The translations under genes were made by a program, and so were the position numbers. DNA of 15,769 nucleotides from positions 1-15,769 of the forward strand of contig CALIIG010000120.1 of NCBI GenBank assembly GCA_938018155.1, given 5' to 3'. Every line of letters begins with the position of its first letter. Position 1 is the stretch's first letter. The DNA is from an uncultured Prevotella sp. (lineage in GTDB: Bacteria > Bacteroidota > Bacteroidia > Bacteroidales > Bacteroidaceae). The notes below the pieces were generated by a model. That model was not told where the DNA came from, made no database searches, and saw only the letters and a program-made list of their open reading frames with translations. Below are positions 8,518 to 13,990 of the stretch, one piece after another.

Positions 8518-8604
8518 GACGGCCGTCGTACGCGCGTACGGCGGCCGTCAGCAGTGCTGTTGACGGCCGTCAAACAATGGGTATGGCGGCCGTCGAACGA
8601 TGAG
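8518..8604. repeat. GACGGCCGTC palindrome array B
   Basis: Four copies of GACGGCCGTC (8518-8527 and 8562-8571 perfect; 8540-8549 and 8585-8594 with A to G at position 2) have centres 22, 22 and 23 bases apart. The 12-13-base spacers vary but are partly shared with array A at 1-65: AACAATGGGTAT here and AACGATGGGTAT there, GAACGATG in both, and TACGCGC in both. The first spacer makes a 14-bp palindrome, CGTACGCGCGTACG, at 8527-8540. No protein is encoded. The array sits between metH and the lipoprotein gene. Confidence 0.92.
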
Positions 8605-8673
8605 AAAACTGTTGTATAACGTTTTTTATTTAAGCACAGAGCTGTTAATATTGTTGAATAATCAATTAAACTT

Positions 8674-8706
8674 ATGCCCCAAATAGCGATGAAATGGGCA
8701 TTTTTT
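8674..8706 (+). terminator. Terminator-like hairpin in the metH-lipoprotein gap
   Basis: ATGCCC (8674-8679) pairs with GGGCAT (8696-8701), loop 16 bases, followed directly by a T-tract through 8706. No gene lies just upstream on the plus strand, so it would end a transcript crossing array B or a small RNA arising between 8605 and 8700, or it is chance. Confidence 0.35.
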
Positions 8707-8836
8707 GAATTTTCTGCAGGTTTAAGTGGCATTGCCTTGATAAAATTATTGTGTAATCGGATAATTTTTACGAATATTGCAATATGATTAAATCGTGCAG
8801 TAAGGTTGTATGTAATACCAGACTTTCTTTTTGTAT

Positions 8837-9754
8837 ATGATGCGTAAAACCAAGGATATAATTCGGATATTAATTTTTCTTCTCATGATAATATTGGCTT
8901 CGTGTAGCTCTAATTTGAAGAGAAACACGATTCCCATACCCCATAACACGGGAAAAAGCATGACGGACAGTGTGTCGTGTGATGAAAGATTGAAGTTGCT
9001 CATTACCTCATGTCCCAACTATAAAACACCCTTTGACAAACGCCGATTGCACGCCGAAGTGGAGGAAGAACAGCCGGCGGGAGTGTATGTTATCAGGTTG
9101 TTTGTTTACGATTCGGGCGAAAATTCGACGAATTCAGTGGGCTGGGTGGTGCTCGATACGAAGGCAAACACGCTGAAGGACGTCACGCAGGATCCTGATT
9201 CGCCCGTGATTCTCAAGTACGACAGGGAAGCATACACGGGCTATGTGGAGCATTGCCTGGGGCGAAAAGTGTCGTTTGCCGGAGCTGAAACACCGTCAGG
9301 GTTCTTCGAAACGCTGCCAGAAATCAGGCCTCCGTTTGAGTATTCGTATGATTTTATATGCAATTTGCCAGGCACACGGGCACTTAAGGAATCGGAAATA
9401 CATTATGTTTCGTCGTTTGTTGATGCAGATACCGATTTGTCTGATTGCCATGTCGCAAGGCTTCCCCCGCATGCAGGTTATCACTTTATCTTGGTTTTTG
9501 CCCACAATTCGATGGGCGAAGGCCACTTTTTCCTGTGCGCCCTGAATGGAAAATATCAGTTAACCGACCGCCTGCTCATCTATACGGCCTATGATATGGA
9601 GTGGAAAGACCACATCGAAAACTGCTATTTGCACTATCTTATTGATGGAAACGGACAAATTTTGTTGCGTAAAATAGTGACCACAGAGGCAGGGGAGGAG
9701 GCTCTCGGCAGTACAAGGTATGCGTTTGTGAATGGTAAATTTGTGAAGAAATGA
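8837..9754 (+). CDS. Lipoprotein of unknown function
   Basis: I do not recognise the family. The 305-residue protein starts MMRKTKDIIRILIFLLMII and has a clear lipobox LAS-C23-S, so it is exported, cut before Cys23 and lipidated. The mature part is soluble with no further membrane segments. Residues about 35-60 have LLITSCPNYKTPFDKRRLHAEV. A region around 75-95 (VYVIRLFVYDSGENSTNSVGWVVLDT) and the C-terminal third (YHFILVFAHNSMGEGHFFLCALNGKYQLTDRLLIYTAYDMEW) look like beta-strands and end in a last strand TRYAFVNGKFVKK. That pattern is reminiscent of small beta-rich Bacteroidales envelope proteins. Start ATG 8837 or 8840 is equally good. It stands alone with large gaps on both sides and no clear promoter. 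Confidence 0.85.
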   Translation: MMRKTKDIIRILIFLLMIILASCSSNLKRNTIPIPHNTGKSMTDSVSCDERLKLLITSCPNYKTPFDKRRLHAEVEEEQPAGVYVIRLFVYDSGENSTNSVGWVVLDTKANTLKDVTQDPDSPVILKYDREAYTGYVEHCLGRKVSFAGAETPSGFFETLPEIRPPFEYSYDFICNLPGTRALKESEIHYVSSFVDADTDLSDCHVARLPPHAGYHFILVFAHNSMGEGHFFLCALNGKYQLTDRLLIYTAYDMEWKDHIENCYLHYLIDGNGQILLRKIVTTEAGEEALGSTRYAFVNGKFVKK

Positions 9755-10002
9755 GGCGGAGGTTTACCCGTTGAAATAGCAGAGAGGTGCAAAAATGCGG
9801 CTGTCCCGGACATCAGAGAGCACTATGGCCAGAAGTGAAAGCACCTTATAGCAAAGGAATTTTGAGATAAAGGACGTGCCGGGACAAGAGTTTGAGGCAG
9901 TCATTAAGCTGTCGCGCGAAGAGCGTTATGCCTGTTTTTCATGTTACAGCCTGTTATAAGGAAATATCCCGGCGATAAGCATCTCAATCCATATAAATGT
10001 AT

Positions 10003-10010
10003 TAACTTTG
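10003..10010 (+). promoter_or_regulatory. -7 element of the map-tsaD promoter
   Basis: TAACTTTG fits TAnnTTTG and lies 23 bases before ATG 10034. An open frame extends upstream to 9941, but this promoter falls inside that extension and argues for the later start. No good -33 element is seen about 19-20 bases upstream. Confidence 0.45.
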
Positions 10011-10033
10011 CATTTGGAAAATTAAATACAACT

Positions 10034-10900
10034 ATGGTGCTCAATAAGAAAAGACGTTGGCATTGTCTGCCGGGTGCCCCAATTACAGAATTGGACAAAA
10101 AAATAATGTATTGGGAGAACAAAGGCAAGCTGGTTCCAACTCGTGATATGATTAGAACCCCCGAACAGATTGAGGGTATAAGGATGGCGGGCAGGCTTAC
10201 AACGCGCTGTCTTGACGCCGTCGCTGCAAAGATAAACGAATGTAAAAACACGCAGGATATTGACGATGTGGTGATGGATTTCTGCAGAGAGAACGCATGT
10301 AATCCCACTTGTCTGAACTACGAAGGCTTTCCGAAGGCGGTGTGTACTTCCATCAACGAGGTGGTTTGCCACGGCATTCCGAAGAAGGAAGACGTGCTGA
10401 AGGAGGGTGATATTGTCAATGTGGATATTACGATAGACAAGGACGGTTTCTTCGGTGATGCGAGCCGTATGTTCATTATCGGTGGAAAGACTACGCCTGA
10501 AAAGGAGCAGCTGGTTCGCGTGACGAAAGAATGTCTCGATATTGGTGCCGAAGCAGCCAGGCCTTTTGGTTTTGTAGGCGACATCGGTCATGCCATACAG
10601 AAACACGCCGAGCGTTACGGATATGGCGTTGTACGCGACCTTTGCGGACACGGTGTGGGCCTGGCCATGCACGAAGAGCCTGAAGTTCTGCACTACGGAC
10701 ACAAGGGAACGGGCATGTTGCTGGTGCCCGGGATGACCTTTACCATCGAACCGATGATTAATATGGGCACCTGGAAGGTGTTCATTGATGCTGACGACCC
10801 ATACGGCTGGGAAGTAATTTCGGGCGATGAAAAGCCTTCGGCACAGTGGGAACACACGTTTTTGATGACTGAAAACGGCGTCGAGATATTAGCAGAATAG
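10034..10900 (+). CDS. map: Methionine aminopeptidase, type I
   Basis: Map removes the initiator methionine from new proteins in the cytoplasm. Starting at ATG 10034 gives 288 residues, somewhat longer than E. coli Map (264) because of an N-terminal extension of about 35 residues (MVLNKKRRWHCLPGAPITELDKKIMYWENKGKLVPTRD). The pita-bread metallopeptidase core follows. The five metal ligands are all visible: D131 (NVDITID), D142 (GDASR), H206 (GHGVG), E239 (TIEPM) and E273 (QWEHT). The in-frame ATG at 9941 would add 31 residues encoded upstream of the probable promoter, so I reject it. Three bases separate its stop from tsaD, indicating cotranscription. Confidence 0.96.
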   Translation: MVLNKKRRWHCLPGAPITELDKKIMYWENKGKLVPTRDMIRTPEQIEGIRMAGRLTTRCLDAVAAKINECKNTQDIDDVVMDFCRENACNPTCLNYEGFPKAVCTSINEVVCHGIPKKEDVLKEGDIVNVDITIDKDGFFGDASRMFIIGGKTTPEKEQLVRVTKECLDIGAEAARPFGFVGDIGHAIQKHAERYGYGVVRDLCGHGVGLAMHEEPEVLHYGHKGTGMLLVPGMTFTIEPMINMGTWKVFIDADDPYGWEVISGDEKPSAQWEHTFLMTENGVEILAE

Positions 10901-10903
10901 AAG

Positions 10904-11929
10904 ATGGAAGATATTTATATTCTTGGAATAGAAAGCAGTTGCGATGATACTTCGGCTGCCGTATTGCGAAATGGCGTTCTTCTCAGCAACGTAACAGCCT
11001 CGCAAGAGGTGCACAGGAGTTATGGAGGAGTGGTGCCTGAGCTGGCCAGCAGGGCGCATCAGCAGAACGTTGTGCCTGTTGTCGATCAGGCTGTCAAACG
11101 TGCCGGCATTACGAAAGAGCAGCTGTCGGCGGTGGCTTTCACCCGTGGGCCCGGGCTTATGGGCTCACTTTTGGTGGGCGTAAGCTTTGCCAAGGGATTC
11201 GCCCGCAGCCTTGAAATACCGCTTATAGACGTAAATCACTTGCAGGGACACGTGATGGCGCATTTCATTAAGGAAAGCGACGATGACAATCACATGCCTC
11301 CTTATCCGTTCATTTGCCTGCTGGTATCGGGCGGTAATTCACAAATTGTGAAGGTTAACGCATATAACGACATCGAAGTTCTGGGGCAGACGATAGACGA
11401 TGCTGCCGGCGAAGCAATAGATAAATGCTCAAAAGTGATGGGCTTAGGCTATCCGGGCGGACCGATTATTGACCGTTTGGGAAAGAACGGCAACCCTGAA
11501 GCCTATAAGTTTTCGGAGCCGCACATCCCCGGATTAGATTATAGCTTCTCAGGATTAAAGACGTCTTTCCTGTACAATTTGCGCAAGTGGGTGGCCGATG
11601 ACCCCGATTTTGTGGAGCATCATAAGGAAGACTTGTCGGCAAGTCTGGAATATACCATCGTTGATATTTTGATGAAGAAGCTGCGAATGGCTGTAAAACA
11701 GACGGGCATTAAGCATGTTGCAGTGGCTGGTGGCGTTTCGGCGAACTCGGTTCTACGCCAGTCTTTTCAGGACCATGCAGCGAAATATGGATGGAAAATC
11801 TATATTCCGAAGTTCAGTTACACCACTGATAATGCGGCAATGATAGGTATAGTGGGCTACTATAAGTATCTCAACCATGACTTTTGCTCAATGGATGCTC
11901 CTGCCTTTTCAAAAGTTACATTTCAGTAA
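10904..11929 (+). CDS. tsaD: tRNA threonylcarbamoyltransferase TsaD
   Basis: TsaD transfers the threonylcarbamoyl group to A37 of tRNAs that read ANN codons, in complex with TsaB and TsaE. The 341 residues match E. coli TsaD (337). The N-terminus YILGIESSCDDTSAAV is the ASKHA-fold phosphate loop signature. The metal ligands H112 and H116 are in NHLQGHVMAH. Further motifs are FICLLVSGGNSQIV, GEAIDKCSKVMGLGYPGGPIID, SFSGLKTSF, VAGGVSANSVLR and the terminal YTTDNAAMIG. It follows map by 3 bases and precedes pncC by 42. tsaB and tsaE are not in the window. Confidence 0.97.
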   Translation: MEDIYILGIESSCDDTSAAVLRNGVLLSNVTASQEVHRSYGGVVPELASRAHQQNVVPVVDQAVKRAGITKEQLSAVAFTRGPGLMGSLLVGVSFAKGFARSLEIPLIDVNHLQGHVMAHFIKESDDDNHMPPYPFICLLVSGGNSQIVKVNAYNDIEVLGQTIDDAAGEAIDKCSKVMGLGYPGGPIIDRLGKNGNPEAYKFSEPHIPGLDYSFSGLKTSFLYNLRKWVADDPDFVEHHKEDLSASLEYTIVDILMKKLRMAVKQTGIKHVAVAGGVSANSVLRQSFQDHAAKYGWKIYIPKFSYTTDNAAMIGIVGYYKYLNHDFCSMDAPAFSKVTFQ

Positions 11930-11971
11930 AATCACCTTTTAGTTTAATAAGTTTACAATTATATAAACAAA

Positions 11972-12481
11972 ATGGAATTAGAAACAAAGGTTTTGAGCCG
12001 CCAGATTCAGGAGGCTCTGTATAATAATAAGGAGTCGCTTTGTACGGCCGAGAGCTGTACCGGGGGCAGAATTTCCGAGGCAATTATAGCTGTTCCGGGG
12101 GCCTCGCAGTATTTTAAAGGTGGCATTGTGGCCTATACCAATGAGGTAAAAGAGAATTTATTGCATGTCTCTCATCAGGTTCTTGAAGAGCAAACTGCCG
12201 TTTGTGAAGAGGTAGCACGGCAGATGGTTGTCGGTGCTTGCCGGACAATGGATTGCGATTACGCCATCTCTGCAACGGGAATAGCCGGCCCGACCGGTGG
12301 AACTGCGGAGATTCCGGTGGGGACTATCTGGATAGGTTATGGCTCAAAAGATGATGTACGAACGTTGAAACTGACAGACGATTTTGGGCGTGACATCAAT
12401 CTTGAGATTGCAACCAACAAGGCTTTACACCTTTTTATTGACTATTACAAGGAAAAACACGTCGGGAATCGGGAAGAATAA
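11972..12481 (+). CDS. pncC: Nicotinamide-nucleotide amidohydrolase PncC (CinA C-terminal domain)
   Basis: This 169-residue protein is the stand-alone CinA C-terminal domain (CinA_C), which deamidates nicotinamide mononucleotide to nicotinate mononucleotide in pyridine-nucleotide salvage. The signature is CTAESCTGGRISEAI near the N-terminus, followed by GASQYFKGGIVAYTNEVKENLL and the C-terminal ATGIAGPTGGTAEIPVGTIWIGY. There is no N-terminal COG1058 domain, so it is the short PncC type. It has no signal peptide. It is probably the last gene of the map-tsaD-pncC transcript. Confidence 0.93.
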   Translation: MELETKVLSRQIQEALYNNKESLCTAESCTGGRISEAIIAVPGASQYFKGGIVAYTNEVKENLLHVSHQVLEEQTAVCEEVARQMVVGACRTMDCDYAISATGIAGPTGGTAEIPVGTIWIGYGSKDDVRTLKLTDDFGRDINLEIATNKALHLFIDYYKEKHVGNREE

Positions 12482-12508
12482 GGCCGTAGACAGTTTAATA
12501 TACTGTAA

Positions 12509-12559
12509 TTTAAGCATTGTCGTAATCGTGTTTTTGAGAAAAAATGCTTAAAAGACGAC
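12509..12559 (+). other. Possible H-type RNA pseudoknot after pncC
   Basis: TTTAAGCATT (12509-12518) is perfectly complementary to AATGCTTAAA (12543-12552), a 10-bp stem with a 24-base loop. Within that loop GTCGT (12519-12523) is complementary to ACGAC (12555-12559) just past the stem. Both helices together would form an H-type pseudoknot. It lies 28 bases after the pncC stop and upstream of the rpmB promoter, so it would be in the pncC 3' end unless an unseen promoter lies further upstream. Confidence 0.4.
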
Positions 12560-12576
12560 ATTCTTATTACTTTAAT

Positions 12577-12607
12577 TTTGTTAGAACAAAGTTTTTTTGT
12601 AATTTTG
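12577..12607 (+). promoter_or_regulatory. Strong promoter of the rpmB-rpmG operon
   Basis: The -33 element TTTG (12577-12580) and -7 element TAATTTTG (12600-12607) are spaced by 19 bases, a full match to the Bacteroidetes consensus. The -33 TTTG is itself the end of another TAATTTTG (12573-12580), a second, less well supported -7 match. The expected start near 12613 gives a leader of about 47 bases that is A-rich and lacks a Shine-Dalgarno sequence. Confidence 0.8.
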
Positions 12608-12659
12608 CACTCTGTTTGGAATAAGTATCAAAAAACGAAATCAAAAACAAAGAATAGCA

Positions 12660-12923
12660 ATGTCTAAGATTTGTCAGATCACAGGAAAGAAGGCACAGAT
12701 AGGTTGTAATGTGTCTCACTCAAAGCATCGCACAAAGCGTAGTTTTGATGTAAACCTCTTTAGAAAGAAGTTCTTTTATGTAGAAGAGGACTGCTGGATA
12801 TCGTTGAAGATTAGTGCAGCTGGTCTTCGTACAATTAATAAATTAGGCTTAGACCGTGCGTTGAAGCAAGCCGTATCCAAAGGTTATGTAAACTGGAAGG
12901 ATATTAAAGTTATAGGAGACTAA
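12660..12923 (+). CDS. rpmB: 50S ribosomal protein bL28
   Basis: The 87-residue basic protein is bL28, part of the large ribosomal subunit. The N-terminus [29 protein letters not shown] is the family pattern (C..TGK...G..VSHS...TKR.F), followed by NL and the central [14 protein letters not shown]. Only two cysteines (C5, C16) occur in this region and the C-terminal cysteine pair of zinc-binding bL28 is absent, so this may be a zinc-independent form. It is first in the operon and ends 4 bases before rpmG. Confidence 0.97.
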   Translation: MSKICQITGKKAQIGCNVSHSKHRTKRSFDVNLFRKKFFYVEEDCWISLKISAAGLRTINKLGLDRALKQAVSKGYVNWKDIKVIGD

Positions 12924-12927
12924 TATC

Positions 12928-13116
12928 ATGGCAAAGAAAGCTAAAGGTAATAGAGTTCAGGTCATATTAGAATGCACTGAAATGAAGAGTAGCGGTCTGC
13001 CAGGTACAAGTCGCTATATAACAACAAAGAATCGTAAGAATACAGCAGACCGTTTGGAACTGATGAAGTATAATCCGATTCTAAAGAAGATGACTCTTCA
13101 CAAGGAGATTAAGTAA
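12928..13116 (+). CDS. rpmG: 50S ribosomal protein bL33, zinc-free type
   Basis: The 62-residue protein is bL33. Its signature is [17 protein letters not shown] and [31 protein letters not shown]. Zinc-binding bL33 has two CxxC pairs; here only C16 remains (CTEM, and NPIL in place of CPFC), so this is the C-minus form that needs no zinc. It is a little longer than average (about 50-55) through the insertion SSGLPGTS. It lies between rpmB and the DUF4295 gene. Confidence 0.96.
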   Translation: MAKKAKGNRVQVILECTEMKSSGLPGTSRYITTKNRKNTADRLELMKYNPILKKMTLHKEIK

Positions 13117-13151
13117 GCACGTAAATTATAAATAGTTAGATATATTAGACT

Positions 13152-13310
13152 ATGGCAAAAAAAGCGGTCGCTACCCTCCACGAAGGTTCAACGGATGGTC
13201 GCGCATATTCAAAAGTTATTAAGATGGTAAAGAGTCCTAAAACAGGTGCTTATATTTTCGATGAGAAGATGGTACCTAACGAGGACGTTAAGGAATTCTT
13301 TAAGAATTAA
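13152..13310 (+). CDS. DUF4295 protein, probable ribosomal protein bL38
   Basis: A 52-codon gene: it begins MAKKAVATLHEGSTDGR and ends NEDVKEFFKN. It matches the DUF4295 family, a Bacteroidetes-specific small protein always near rpmB and rpmG. I recall that ribosome structures from Bacteroidetes assigned this family as a new large-subunit protein, bL38, but I cannot check this here. The protein is very basic in its first half (K3, K4, R17, K21, K24, K27, K30). It is 35 bases after rpmG and before a strong terminator, so it completes the operon. Confidence 0.88.
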   Translation: MAKKAVATLHEGSTDGRAYSKVIKMVKSPKTGAYIFDEKMVPNEDVKEFFKN

Positions 13311-13331
13311 TTCTTATAAGATAGATATGAT

Positions 13332-13370
13332 AAGGGGAGATGGTATGTGTACCGTCTCCCCTTTTCTTTT
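13332..13370 (+). terminator. Rho-independent terminator of the rpmB operon
   Basis: A 14-bp stem pairs 13332-13345 with 13350-13363 (core GGGGAGATGGTA against TACCGTCTCCCC with one G-T pair), loop TGTG, followed by the T-rich CTTTTCTTTT. It begins 21 bases after the DUF4295 stop. Confidence 0.93.
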
Positions 13371-13990
13371 GCAAATAACTAAATAGTTTTATTAAACAAA
13401 ACACAAACAACCACTAACAATTATAGACTCAGCAGAAAACAAGTGGCGAAATTATAAACAGTGCCTTCTAATACAGACACCTAAAACAAAATGGCTCTGA
13501 TATTTATAAAAGTCATAACAAATATCTGTTTCTCTTGCTTCATATATAGGGCAGTTGTGTTTTAGATATTCGCCGTATTCGTTTTAGATATCTATCGTGC
13601 TCTTTTCAGATATCTATCAGCTCCGTTTCAGATATCTATCAGCTCCGTTTTAGATATCTATTATTTCTAAATTAGATACCATAATAAAACACAACCGTTA
13701 TGAGTTTGTATTATAATGCCTAAAAGCTATTTCTTTAGCTAAAGAATTATGAAGTTCTTTATTGGTAATGTTTCGAGAAAAATATTCGTATAAATACCTA
13801 AACAACAATAAGTTGTTCCTAACTTTTATATATATGGGTGAGAACTATTACTATCACCATCTTTCTCAATATCTCCCCTACTCTTTTCTACTAAATTGGC
13901 ATAAAGTTTCTAATAACAGTAAACACGTACAAATGCTAAACGCATATATTTTTCACAACATTCGTTACATTCTTAAAAAGCACAAAACTT
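13371..13990. other. 620-base non-coding gap between the rpmB operon and radA
   Basis: AT-rich and without a convincing gene. It contains the repeat element 13554-13695 (listed separately) and a perfect 16-bp palindrome TTCTTTAGCTAAAGAA at 13731-13746. The genes on both sides read toward this gap. A 96-codon open frame at 13762-14052 overlaps the radA end and is low-complexity, so I do not call it. I see no clear terminator for radA. Confidence 0.6.
13554..13695. repeat. 22-bp tandem array of TAGATATCTA palindromes bounded by inverted repeats
   Basis: Six AGATA-containing units start at 13564, 13586, 13608, 13630, 13652 and 13674, exactly 22 bases apart. The 8-bp palindrome AGATATCT is perfect in the middle four, and the 10-bp TAGATATCTA in units 2 and 5. 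Units 3 and 4 are nearly identical (CAGATATCTATCAGCTCC, then GTTTC or GTTTT). The first and last are degenerate (AGATATTC, AGATACC). An 11-bp perfect inverted repeat bounds the array: GTTGTGTTTTA at 13554-13564 and its reverse complement TAAAACACAAC at 13685-13695. The left arm runs into the first unit. Total length is 142 bases. Function unknown. Confidence 0.93.

Noticed and set aside
8518..8604. CRISPR array
   Set aside because: The repeated part is only 10 bases and palindromic, spacers are 12-13 bases and partly shared, and no cas gene is near. Real CRISPR repeats are 23-47 bases with unique spacers of similar length.
8298..8732. 144-codon minus-strand open frame
   Set aside because: It runs through array B and translates the palindromes into Arg-rich text; it has no start signal, domain or conserved look.
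9941..10033. Upstream start for map at 9941
   Set aside because: It would place the TAnnTTTG promoter inside the gene and add 31 residues not seen in the family; ATG 10034 is preferred.
10022..10855. 277-codon open frame on the minus strand
   Set aside because: It is antisense to map, which has all five metal ligands; the protein has no family features and is a shadow frame.
13559..13680. CRISPR or plasmid iteron array
   Set aside because: The 22-bp units are adjoining copies with no unique spacers, and no replication initiator gene is nearby. Iterons cannot be excluded by sequence alone, but the surroundings are ordinary chromosomal housekeeping genes.
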